Origin: Neurospora intermedia
Taxonomy: Eukaryota > Ascomycota > Sordariomycetes > Sordariales > Sordariaceae
Length of the DNA: 64,000 bases
NCBI GenBank assembly: GCA_037102815.1
Contig: BTPP01000001.1
Span: 5,729,001-5,793,000 of the forward strand
Reading direction: 5' to 3'
The notes under the pieces are model-generated. The model saw nothing but the letters and a program-made list of their open reading frames with translations, was not told the origin of the DNA and made no database searches. The position numbers were made by a program, and so were the translations under genes. The first letter of the stretch is position 1, and every line of letters starts with the position of its first letter. This document shows positions 45,451 through 57,064 of the stretch, piece after piece.

Positions 45451-48010
45451 ATTGTTGAAAGTTTTTGTGGATGTACAGCTTATATACTCAGCTCCACCGC
45501 TCCCCACGCATTGCAAATGCGGTAGCAGGCGAAAGCTTCCCAACACCCCGCATAACCAACTTGACAAGAAGGACCAACCTCAATCTTCCCGTCGACATAC
45601 TCACACATCCCCATGAGCCTCCCACACTGCCACCACCACACTCTGCACGATACAACCACATGAATCCTTGTCCGCCTTGTGCATTATGGTTGATCAACAA
45701 CGGAAAACAGCCGCGCACCAAAGTTTGAAGAAGCCTCACTTCGCCCGAGCGTCAGCATCGTCAGAATTCCGTGCCCCGTTGGCGCTTCGCGCGCCCGTCT
45801 GATTCGGCTAGGTTTACAGCCTGCGCTGCCTGCCATTGAGCAGGTAGGTCGTCGATTGGAATTTGACGATGACACATAGGAACCTGGGCACACTCAGGTT
45901 GTTCTGAACTTGATTTCTCGAGCTGGCCTTGTTGTTGCGCCTGGTGATGGTGTCAACCGAGATGATTGGTGTGAGAGAATATTTTATATCAGGCCATGGC
46001 TGATATCTGACGAGGGAAACTGGATGGCGAAGCTTATCACAGTGAGCTACCGACTGGCTTGACGCTTATGGTCTTGACTCTCAAGGCATAGAGGTATTCA
46101 CACGGATCAGGTTGGACTTCCTCATCACCAAAGGGCAACTTCAAGTTTCGAAGCCGAATATCACAACTTGGACTATCGAATCGCTATGTCCCTGAAACGG
46201 TGAAACCAACCCTCCGTCTCGGGATGTACAAACCGTCCGAGCAAGAGGCTTGTATCTTGGCACTCCGCAAAGGGCATCTCGTATCTTTGCTAGAACAGCG
46301 GTTGCCATTCCATATCTGGAGTCGACTGGAGCGGCAATATACGAATCGGGGGTTTGATTCTCCCGTCCCCGTCGGCCGTCATCCACGTTGCACTGCCCCC
46401 AAGGAGCTGACAGGCCGGGTCAGGTTGGGCGCGGCCCGCCGCCTTTTGCAGAATGAATGGAAGTTGACCGTCTTGTTTCTTACCCTATCCATCCTTCTTG
46501 ACACTACAATCCTGCAAATCCTTGCATTCGTGCTTTTGATATCTCGATTCTCTAGTTAATCATCGATTTCATCCGGCAAGTTTTTCCGGGGCTCTTCCGT
46601 TTCCGTTTACGTTCGGTGTTTTGGGCAAAGGGCAAGGCTGGCTCTCTGCAAGGTGCTTCCGGCTTTTGAGCTATCCCTTTGACGGTGAGAATGAATCATT
46701 GTTGCCAAGATCCGGGAATGGCCAATCGAATAACGTTATTCCCATCCATCTTGTGTAGATTCAAGCTGAGGTGTACATCTGTGCCTATACAGATATCTCA
46801 AGTCCACCAACTTTTGCAGAACCTTTGACATATCATTGAGTAATCAATCAATCAATAGAATTACCATCCTCTTGCATAGAACGAAGGATCCCGAAAAGCT
46901 TCCTGAGGGCCGAATTTCATTCTCAAACCTCAACACGACGGGCGAAACTCTCATAATATTCGCGATCAACAATGCATTTCGATAACTCTATCACAACACC
47001 TCAAAAGACATTGCAGGATAGTTGTTGATATCAGCAAAACGAACACTTTTGTCATCGTCGATCTTTCACATGAAACTTCCTAGCTAGCGTTGCCTAGCTG
47101 CGTCAACAAAGCGCTAGTACACTACAACTTCCATACCCCTCCGGTTTTGGCAAAAATGATACATTTTCACCATCAGAGGGATGGCATGTAGTGTACGCAG
47201 TATCACGTTCAGGAAAAAAAGCAAAGTTCTGAATAAATAGTGTATTGTATGTACTGTGATAAGATGCGTAAGTTGAGCCCGTGGGTTGCGTTGCTGACGA
47301 TCTTTGGCACTCGAGTTGCCATTGGGAGTTTCGAAGCTTTGCTTGTAGTGTACTGGTCCGTGCCCGGTACCTGACAGGAAGGTGAGACTTTTGCTCGCAA
47401 CCACAGTACCGCATACCGTGAAGAACAACTTCGTGCCGTTCAGAGCAGGGGGTCCCATATTCAGCCTTCTTGTCACTTGTCGGCGCAAGGAGACCCACTC
47501 GGAGACGGGAGAGTCCGAAACAGAAGATGGATGGATGAGAGCAAGGTATCTGAGCCTCGAAGTGTACGCGTTTTCTGATAGCTTGTGAGCAAAGCACCTT
47601 TCTTGGCTTTTCTTTTTTTCTTCCTTTTCGAAAACGGGATTTTTGGAAAACGGTTTATACGGAACGCTGGCGGCCGCCTTTGCTCGGACTTAGTTTTGAC
47701 TAGAAGCAAATTTTATACTTTAATCTCCCGGATATCTCGGGGGCCGACCTACCCACAGTTTTTCCAGTTTCTTTCTTTCGACGGCAAGCACCCTGAATTC
47801 CAGCTTGCAAAATCGTCGTTCTGCTTGTTTGATCTTTGGACCTTTTCCCCTAACCATCGTAACTTTTCTACACTGCCCTAAAAAGAGGACACCGGATCAG
47901 CAGGTCCTCTATACCGACACCTACATACCTGGCACCTGCACAGCTTCGAGCCACTATATCCGTGACTCCACATACCGCCGTCCCGGTCCCGTCCGGAAAT
48001 AAGAAAAGTC
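45451..48010. other. Spacer between tRNA-Arg and the RTA1-family gene
   Basis: Two and a half kilobases without a supported gene. Overlapping short frames near 46141-46559 and 47103-47597 occur on both strands and have no family features. The last 150 bases (47860-48010) look like a 5' leader of the RTA1-family gene. Confidence 0.45.
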
Positions 48011-49233
48011 ATGAGCTCCAACAATACATCCGGGTCCGACGTCCCGGATGGCATCAACCCGGACCTGTGGACTGCATGGATGGAACTGCGCAAAGAATGT
48101 TATCCGGACTTGATCGAAGGTGTTAACCCTAGTTACGGGTACCGACCAACGCTGGGAGCCGGCATTGCCTTTGATGTCCTCTTTGGCATTTGTGTCATCG
48201 GTCATCTCATCCAGCTGATTCGGTTTCGGCAGTGGACGTCGGGGTTGATGATGGTCGGGGCTATCAGTGCGTATTATCTTTTCGTTCTTTGTTTATTTGT
48301 TGCTGTCTGTCGTTCATCACTGGTGCACTTACACATGTCATGTCAACTGGGCTGTCAATGCCATGGCGGTGGATCATGTTCCACCGGTCCCTGCATATCA
48401 TCCACAATGTGAAACCCCAAGTACACCCAATACTGTCAACAGCTTACCCAATGAACACTTGGAGGCGAAAACCCAAACTAACATTACCTTTTTCAACAAC
48501 AGCCGAAGCAATAGGCTGGGCAGGCCGCACCTGGTCCGCCAAGTGTCCCTACAACAATGACGCCTTCCTCATGCAAATCACCACCCTCATCATCGCCCCG
48601 ACCTTCTTCGCCGCGGCCCTTTACGTTCTTCTCGGGATGCTCATCCGGATTCTCGGGCGCCAGACCAGCATCCTCTCGGCCAAATGGTACGCCATCATCT
48701 TTTGCTCGTGCGACGTCATCTCGCTCGTCATCCAGGCCATCGGCGGCGGCATGGCGTCCAGCGAATCCAACAAAGAAGGAGGTGACACCAAGCCGGGGAC
48801 GCACACCATGGTGGCGGGAATCGTGTTCCAACTGTTCACTATGACCGTCTTCGCCGTGCTGGTGCTGGATTTCCTGAGGAGGGTGTATGCGCTGGCCAAG
48901 GGCCGAAGGGACGGACGCGGGGGACTGACGAGAAACATGAAGCTGACGGTGCTGGCGCTGTTTGTGTCGTTTGCCATGATTTATATCAGGAGCGTGTACC
49001 GCACGGTCGAGTTGGCGCAGGGGTGGAGTGGGTATTTGATTACACACGAAGGATACTTTATCGGGTTGGATGCGACCTTGATGGTCATTTCGGCGGGCAT
49101 CTTCTTGGTGCTCGATCCAGCCGTGTTGTTGAAGCATGAGATGACGAGGGTTACTACGAATGGAAGTGGAAAGGAGGAGCAGGGCACGACCACGGGGAAT
49201 GACTCGGAAGGGCAGGGTGGAGTGAGATATTGA
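48011..49233 (+). CDS. RTA1-family seven-helix membrane protein
   Basis: Two exons (48011-48266, 48503-49233; 236-nt intron) encode 328 residues. Seven membrane helices are visible: AGIAFDVLFGICVIGHLIQL; SGLMMVGAITEAIGWAGR (made by the splice); ITTLIIAPTFFAAALYVLLG; WYAIIFCSCDVISLVIQAIG; AGIVFQLFTMTVFAVLVLDF; LTVLALFVSFAMIYIRSVYR; and ATLMVISAGIFLVLDPAVLL. The EAIGWAGR, LIIAPTFFAAALY and CDVISLVIQAIGGG motifs mark the fungal RTA1 family. This includes yeast Rsb1 (long-chain base export), Rta1 and Pug1. Substrates for this member are unknown. The family is fungal and is often linked to lipid-stress or drug tolerance. The N-terminal outside loop and the hydrophilic Gly/Glu/Thr C-terminus fit a 7-TM topology. 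Confidence 0.93.
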
Positions 49234-50991
49234 GCCTTTGACTGAATCATACCCTGCAGGAGAGTGGTTTTAAGGGGAGCTTAAAAGTTTTTTGGTTACC
49301 TCTAATGAAGTCACGGCAAGGAAGGAAAGAGGAAAAGGATATCGAGCGGGCGGCCAGCGAACAAACGCAACAACGGCTTTCGGTTTTTTTCTTGAGCATA
49401 CCTACCAACGCACATACACGGCATATATGTCAGTCATGAGAGATGATAGAGATACCTACATAAGCGTCTTACCCATCTGTCGACTTATTTCTTGCACAGA
49501 TGGTTGGATGGGGTGATGGGCTCCTGTTATTTTGTGGATGTGAAGACACTTGCATTGTATGCGTCAGGGGAAGACGGCACAAATGGAAGCGAATCCGGGA
49601 CGGCTGCCATGCAAGAAGTCGGCCATACATGCTTGTGCTTCAGGGCATCGCCACAATCTTGAAACGTTTTCTGTGTTCGACACGTCTCACGAGTGCACAC
49701 GGCAAAGAAAAACAGCAGTGATCACGTGTATGACAACTGGACTTGATCGCGCTTCAGCTGCCTGCCATGAAAAGGAAATTGGAAAAGGCGGAAAGAAAAG
49801 GTGATGTTGTGGGTTAAAATGGAAAGCACACCTTAACAAGTGAGCGATAGGAGGCATGCGGGGAAGGAACTCGTCGAGCTCATCTCGAACGCGCCTTCAT
49901 TGCTGGTGACTGTTTGGCTTTGTTTGGAAATACACAGCAATGAACGTTGACACACTAACGTTTACTAGCAAACGGTAGCTGGCCTAATGCGAACGGAAAG
50001 CCTGCGGGGGGGGGGGGAGAACACCAAATTCTATCGTGACTACCTTGGTTGGATTATCCCGCAACCTCTTTTTTTTTTCTCAACGAACTCGACTTGACTA
50101 CACCACCTTCTCCAACGATTGAAACCCAAATGTTGCGCTCCAACAACTTCGTCTCGTGCAAAGACCCAAGCCCCTCACAAACGCTTGGCTCGTGTTCTTA
50201 TTGACCCGTCTTCTGACCAGCACCCATAACCCGGCAGCTTAGTTGTCAAGGCTTCTGGATAAGTTCCTCAGCCTTTTATACTCTCGCCATTGCCAGGTAC
50301 GGTTGTGGTCCGAGAAATCATCCGCCAGTTATTGTCGTGACTAGGAGTCTCTTCTTGTGCTTGTGCCCAAGTTCCGTCTCCAAACCCATGAGAGTGTTGA
50401 AACCAGGAAGCACTACTCTCATATTCCTTGAACTATTTGTACTCAAGGAGATGGATGGAAGGTACCAGTCACTGGGCTTCTCCGAAGCGAATCGTGTTGT
50501 CCAAAATCCCCTTATCCCCCGATGGTTCCACGTCCCGTCTGAAGCCATTTGACATGTCAGCTCAGTTTCTCCCGGCCTTAGTGAGTAGAGCTAAGAACAG
50601 ACATTCCTCTACAGAATGTGAATGATTGAGTTAGCTTCATTAGCTACCTTAGTGCTGTTCTGCAACCATGTTGTGTCCTGTGCCTGCATCGCCGGCCAAT
50701 GTTTCTAGGTAGTCCGGCGAGGACCGATCAAGATGGGACATTTTCCCATGAGAGAACTTTACGAGTTCCTCCATCTCTTCCAGGTATTCGTTTCCTCCGG
50801 GCCTCTTTCCCGTCTCCACATCATCTCTTTCTGCTATCAACACTTTATGTTACCAGCTGATTAAGCGCGAGTTTCCACTTGCAAGATCTCAAGTGTATTG
50901 ATTTTTATCCTGAGTTCTCTGGCTAAAACCATACTATTGCGTCGAACCCAGCTTACGAGGACCAATCCGCAGGTCCATCCCCACGCTCTTC
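49234..50991. other. Spacer between the RTA1-family and DUF3405 genes
   Basis: No gene is supported. It holds a G12 run (50006-50017). A 64-codon minus-strand frame at 50649-50843 is charged and protein-like but has no family or supporting features. The right end probably holds the DUF3405 leader, possibly including an upstream exon. Confidence 0.45.
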
Positions 50992-53535
50992 ATGATCCGG
51001 AATTCCAAACCGTTGTCCGGCCTTCCATCTACAGCGAAAGAGAAGCCTCTCCTCCCTTTCACGGCTCGCAAGAAGCAGAGGATTCAAGTACGGACATTGA
51101 TCAGCCACTGTTTATATCGAAGAGTAATACTATGGACTATCGCAGTGCTAGCCCTTTCCGCGATAACACTCTCGAGAAGTGGTGTCTCCATAACACATGG
51201 CGAAGCCCCCGAGATCAAAGCCCACAAAGAAACCCGGATAGAGACACAAACACAAGCCCAGGTCGATGAGGAGGAGAACGCAGCCACATTTATGTTCTTG
51301 CTGGCAGACGCGTATGAGAAGAGGAAGATGAAGGAGGAAACAAATTTACCTCAATGGCTGCGTTTCAGGCGGTAAGTGGATATGGCAGTAATTGATCCCC
51401 AACTTCACAGCAAAAACTAACATACACTACTTAGCCTTGATGGCTTCTTTCATGGTCTCAAGACTCTAGTGCCAATAGAAAACCACAAGCCAGAATACCC
51501 AAAGAGGGATGACCATCACAAAACTTCACCTTTTACAGCCAGCCTCTCAAGAACACACACTCCCACGCCGTATGTCCCACAGCCAGACTACAAGTCATCC
51601 AGATATGTGAGCAAGTATCACGATGTCAAGCCGTGTTACCTCGACAAAGAGGAGACAATACCTGTTCCCAATGTCCTTGCGTACAACGGTCTTCCACAGG
51701 GGCTACCGGAGCCTGTCATCGGTTCACACAAGCTCTTTGGCTTGAGGGATGATGTTTGTTTCGACAGATTCAGCAGATACGGGCCATATGGTTTAGGCTA
51801 CAGCTACGACGATGGCGGCCTGGATGTGGGAATGGATACCGAGAAAAACGGTAGCGACATTGTGTGGGCCAAAACGGGCAAGATTGACTACAGCAACGTC
51901 GACTGGGGTAACGCTCAGAGCCGGTGTCTCGAAGTCAACAAAGAGCGGTTCGGTGAAGGTCCCGGTAACACCGCAAGTGCTCCTACGGGAGAAATGGAGA
52001 AGGATCAAAAGCAATTTTTCCAGCAACATAAGCGCAAAAAGATTGCCCGCACGGCAATTGTAGTGCGGTTATATGTCGGATTTCCCTGGACGGAACACGC
52101 AGTCCTCAACTTCCGTGCAATGATTTCCGAAGTTTCGCTACAATCAGGAGGCGAGTACACGGTGCACTTCCTCCTTCATGTTCTGGACAATGACGAGCCC
52201 ATCTGGGCCGATCCGAAGACTGTCCAAAAGGTGTTGGATGACAACGTGCCCCCGGAATTCCACAGTCTCTGTACGTTGTGGTCTGAAGACCAAATGCGTC
52301 TCTACTATCCCGGTCCTTTCGCCCGGTCGTTTACCAACCCAAGCTTTAGCAGCATCCACGGCGTCTACCGCAGTGCTCATTTCCCGCTCCAACACTTTGC
52401 CCAGACACACCCGGAGTACGACCACTTTTGGAACTGGGAGATGGACATGCGGTGGATAGGCCATTACTACGAGCTCTTTGATCGTCTCGGCATTTGGGCC
52501 AAGAAACAGTCTCGTCACGAGATGTGGGAGCGTTCAGAGCGATACTACATCCCGCACTATCACGGCAGCTGGGACAACTTCACCCAACTCGTCCACAACC
52601 AGACTGTTGCCAGTGGCCATGGTCCGGTTATGGGTCCCGTCCACTATCCCGGACGCTTGAGGCTCCGTTCCGAGAAGCGTGGCGTGTCCTTCCTTCCCCC
52701 AACCTGCCCCAAGAACGCTGTCACTATAGTGAACCCGCGTCCATATGCGAGCCGACCACCAAAGGCACAGGCACAAGCACAAGCACATCGTCACCACCAT
52801 CATAACCTACCTCGAGCGGGCTCCCCCGACGACGACCTCGAAGCCACCACAACCACCACACCCCCCGTCCCCGAAGACCTCACAACCTGCGGCATCGACG
52901 AAGACGCCGACCTCATCACCCTCAACCCCATCTTCGACGCCGACTCCTCCGGCTGGGTCTATCACCTCGACATAACCGGCTACGACCGCTCGCACCCCCC
53001 TCCGCCGCGACGCGCCTCCATCATCACCGCCTCCCGCCTCTCCCGCCGCTTGTTGGACGTGATGCACGAAGAAACCCACCGGTTCCACCACGTCATGTTC
53101 ACCGAGATGTTCCCGGCCACCATGGCCCTCCACCACGGTCTCAAAGCCGTCTACGCCCCGCATCCCGTATATCTGGACCGCCAATGGGATCTCGAAGCCA
53201 TTGACAGAACGTTCAACGGCGGACGCGACCATACCACCAGCGGCAAAGGAAGTCCGTATCAGTACCAGAATGAGTACCATCATAAGGGGAGCACGTGGTA
53301 TTATGATGCGCAGTTTGCGGGGACCGTTTGGAGACGGTGGCTTGGGTACGCGCAGGTGGAGGGGCCGGCGGGAGGGGAGAAGGGAGAGAAGGCGACGAGT
53401 AGTGGAGAGACGGGCGGAAGGTTGAGGGGGGGTAGGAAGGAGGAGGAGGAGGGGACGGGGAGGATGTGTTTGAGGAGTATGTTGGTGCATCCCATCAAGT
53501 GGGAAGATCCGGGGGAGTTGGCTTGGGGGAAGTGA
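50992..53535 (+). CDS. DUF3405 family type II membrane protein
   Basis: Two exons (50992-51371, 51435-53535; 63-nt intron) encode 826 residues. A basic N-terminal tail precedes one membrane helix (VILWTIAVLALSAITL, about 45-60), giving type II topology, typical of Golgi glycosyltransferases. The large lumenal part has the fungal DUF3405 hallmarks: LFGLRDDVCFDRFSRYGPYG, IVVRLYVGFPW, the central FWNWEMDMRWIGHYYELF, and HEETHRFHHVMFTEMFPAT. An E-x-D triplet (EMD) in the central motif could bind a metal or a sugar nucleotide, but this is inference. A His/Ala/Gln-rich insert sits near residue 430 and a Gly/Glu-rich one near the C-terminus. The family has no proven activity that I know of. The N-terminal exon overlaps another open frame, so the true start is uncertain. 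Confidence 0.85.
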
Positions 53536-55769
53536 GTGAGTGGTGGTGTGTTGTGGATGGTGAGGCAGAGACCCAACATGTTGGTTGGTTGATCGGATGG
53601 ATGGATGGTTAGTTTGATGGGTAGGTAGTTGGGTTGGATGGGTGCGTGTGTCGTGTATGAGAGGCTCTCCGGGATGCTCGGTACCGGTGGTTTGGTTGTT
53701 ATGTAGGATCAGGTGTAGAGGTAAGAAAAAAGGGATCAGACCTTGGGGGTCTAGAACTCTACGTACGGCATACGAGCTATGTATAACTAGTAATACTACG
53801 ACTGTCATTTCCTTTTGATACAGTAGCATTTAGGCGACAATGTTTGGTTTCAGCTTTTGTCGTAATGTACACTATATAGTACATGGGCAGGCATAGCCCA
53901 AAAAGGCAGATGGTAGGTACAAACAAATACAACGCCGGAGATATCAGGTCGAGATGGCCATGGTGATTCACAATGAAGCTGTTTCGTGTTTATTTTGAAG
54001 GTTGATGATGTATGGCCGAACTCGGACCTTCTACGCCATCGGGCTTCCTTCACGTCAGTTGTTCCCCATTGAGCAACAACTGAACCCGACGATTTTAAGT
54101 CCAAGCTTACGATATGTGGTGGGTGTGGTGTGTGTGTCACCCCACGCTACCCGGACATAGTACATCCCACATCTATACATAGGTAGTAGATACACCCGTC
54201 ACACGAACTTTCGGGGGATCGGGGGGGGGGGGATGGAATGTGCCACCCACTCCTACTCCTCGACGCCTCAGACAGGCATCCTTCCTTTTCGCTTGTTGCC
54301 GCATGGAGGATGGGCACGGGACTTGAACATTTTTTTTTTTTTTTTTGGTCATGGTTGATTTGATTCCCGAATCTGGAGATGGATGGATGGGATAGATGGA
54401 GATTTGGGGGTGAGAGTGTTTACCTAGTTGGGTTTGGGATGAGTTGGTGGAAGTAGTGTGGGTGGGTGGTTTTCGAGTCAATTTGATGGTACTGTACACT
54501 ACCTCTATAACTTTCGAGTGGGCTCGCTTCGTTGGGTTCACGACTTCAAGTGCCTGGTCTTCACAGCACTATTTATCACCTGTGCGAAAATGTTTTCTTC
54601 ACCATATCAACAAATTGGTACGGGCCGTTATGTAAATAGTGTTCACTAGTTCGTGTGAATGATCATCCCGCCCGTGGCCGTCGTCGTTCCCTCCCTCGTT
54701 GGCGCCCGAATGCTACAGTATCACAGTACAAATATTCAACAGTGTGGTACGTACCGTAGTAGTATCGGCTAGAGGTATCGCTATCGGCCTGCAGATGGGG
54801 AATGGAACGTCGTCATAGTGGAACCCTTTTTTTTTCGCCTATTGTTAAGCTTTTTTTGTCGCGTATCCGCTGGCAGTCTGCTCCATCACCGATTGCTTAC
54901 CTACAGAACCCACTGCGATTCGGTCCGGGTCTTGTATCAGTACAGTCATCCACTGTTTTAACCCTAGGAAGTTATCTGGGTGTGACGACATTTGTTGTTT
55001 CGGATTCGAACGGATTAAAAAGAAAAGAAATTGGGGTTTGCGGTTGTTGCTTGTTGCTTTTGTGATGATGAGATTCAACTGAAAAAAATGGCAAGTAGGA
55101 GCACGTAAGCAGCCGTCAGTTTGTCAAAGGGGTGTCAAAGTAAGGAACTGACAAATTTCCAGTTCGTTGACTTCCTATTCCTTTGTCAGTTGTCAGCGCA
55201 CACTATGTACACACAGCGGTTGACCCGTTGGCCGATTGCTGCTTCACGCGAATATTCTGGATTGACCAATGGCGACGGGCTGGAAATAAATTCTCGACGA
55301 ACATCGACACCATCCAGCTCACAGGCCTTTTGCACAGAACTCCAAACACCCTTCATGTGCAAGTGTCCGTGTGTGAGTTTGCTGGACTTTGTCAAATGAT
55401 GTTTTGCCACAGTGATCCTTTTAAGGGTCCCCACCACCGCCGGCCGATCTGATTGGAAATACCGAGCAGGGAGGGCAGAGGAGGGGCAGCTTGCAACGCT
55501 GTGATTGCTGCGTTGGAATTCTTGGGAATGCTTTCGCTTTTGCTGTGTTGTTGCACGTCGTCGACGAACGAACCTCCAGGACATTCCTGCAGAATTGCTT
55601 CAAAAGGGTCAGCCGTCTGAGCCTCACAACGTCGTTCATCTATTGTCATTTACACAGCATTTCCCCTAAACTTATCAAAGAGTGGATGGAAATCATAACC
55701 AATCATAAACAGCTCGACCCCCAACGAAGAAGATTGCATCGGGTCACCTAACTGGGGACTAAAAAAAAC

Positions 55770-55785
55770 AAGGTACCGGTACCTT
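55770..55785. promoter_or_regulatory. 16-bp perfect palindrome
   Basis: AAGGTACCGGTACCTT is identical to its reverse complement. It lies about 1.3 kb upstream of the trehalase start. It could bind a dimeric factor, or it may be incidental. Other GGTACC copies occur at about 56248 and 56388. Confidence 0.35.
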
Positions 55786-56605
55786 TCTGTTTAGTTGTCA
55801 TCCTGGCTGAGGCGCTGGGTCGGGATCAAACTCCGTTACATATCACGTTCGCTATCACAGCACTCATTCTCACAAGGACAGAAACGGGCAACCAGAGAAT
55901 TCGAAGATGGGGCTGCAACTCGTTGTTCTTTGCGTCTCGGGTCATTTCCACAGACACTACTTCTAGCCATGAATAGTTTCATTCCAGCTGGGTAAACACC
56001 AGCCTCATCTGCGTCCTCGTGCTTTTCTCGTGCTGGGCTCAAGCCCCCCCATCACCTCACATCGACGCTTCCATCAATGTTCTGGAGAACCTGGTACCAC
56101 CTTGGCTTCGTTGTCTCAAAGTACCTGCCCACCCGTGCACATCCCGCTTTCCATCGCCAGGGTTGTGTATGTTTCCATTCTCTTAACCCTGGTCCCCCCC
56201 ATCCCATCACGGGTCCGCGTGACCACATCGCCGGAGTGGGCGCCATGGTACCTATTTCCTCCCGGGCCACTGTATGTATTAGGTACACTAGAAACAGAAG
56301 AGAGACAGGGAATTTCCCGTCCGGTCTTTTTTGGCCTAGAGGGTGCCCGTCTCTGGTGTTAGCACTGCAAAAAGCAACGAAGCTAGAGGTACCGCGGGCG
56401 GGTTCTGATACTGGAGGTGCGACCCGCTTCAGCCGCCGTGCCCGCTGGAACCAGACAGACACCCTCCATCTCAACCCACCCGCCCATGGAAGTACACCGG
56501 CACCATTCACCTAATAAAGTGAGATTAAGCCATCCCCATAACTCAATTTCCCCTTCACTTGTCCGTTGGCTTGATTTGTTTGGATCCGTCTCTTCTCTTG
56601 CCTTG

Positions 56606-56619
56606 TATATATATAATAA
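56606..56619 (+). promoter_or_regulatory. Possible TATA box of the trehalase gene
   Basis: TATATATATAATAA lies about 450 bases before the trehalase ATG and is followed by CT- and A-rich leader-like sequence. It would imply a long 5' UTR. Tentative. Confidence 0.4.
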
Positions 56620-57064
56620 CTTCCCCAAACAGAAGCCCAACTTTGAAAGCTATCTAGGTAGTCCTCTTTGTTTCCTGGAACCGAAGAAACCCAAAGCCGT
56701 CCCGCTTTTTCCTCCTTTGCTGTAAACCTAAGCTACCTTGGGCAGTACCTCACTGACCCCGGTCCTACCTCCTGGAGACCTGACGTAGCGTCACGTCGTG
56801 GCCCGCCCTGTCCGGCCTGCCCTCCCCTCCTCCTTGCCAACCTCACCCAACAACAAATCGGCTCACCTAAAAGAAAAGGATTGTCTGCTTCCAAAGCCCA
56901 ATTAATTCCATCGAGCACCTATACAACAACCGACGACTTTGTTCGATTCACAAAGCCTTATCTCTTTCCCTCTCGCTTCGAATAAAGACTTCAACATCGA
57001 ACCCGCTCGTCTTGACAGTTTTCCGCATCTCGTAACAAACAAACATTTTCAGGAGACAAACAAG

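Larger units (their letters stand above)
53536..57064. other. Spacer and promoter region of neutral trehalase
   Basis: Three and a half kilobases without a supported gene. It holds GGAT-like repeats near 53594-53606, a G12 run at 54221-54232, a T17 run at 54330-54346, a 16-bp palindrome at 55770-55785, and a TATA-like element at 56606-56619. Frames of about 145-150 codons on both strands at 56052-56514 overlap each other and are not called. Confidence 0.5.

Noticed and set aside
46320-46385. tRNA-like T arm (GGGGG-TTTGATT-CTCCC)
   Set aside because: No matching acceptor, D or anticodon arm occurs at the right spacing on the plus strand.
50649-50843. 64-codon charged minus-strand frame
   Set aside because: It looks protein-like but is short, with no neighbouring exon or family match; too weak to call.
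56052-56514. Frames of about 150 codons on both strands upstream of trehalase
   Set aside because: They overlap each other in opposite directions in a GC-rich promoter; neither shows a domain.
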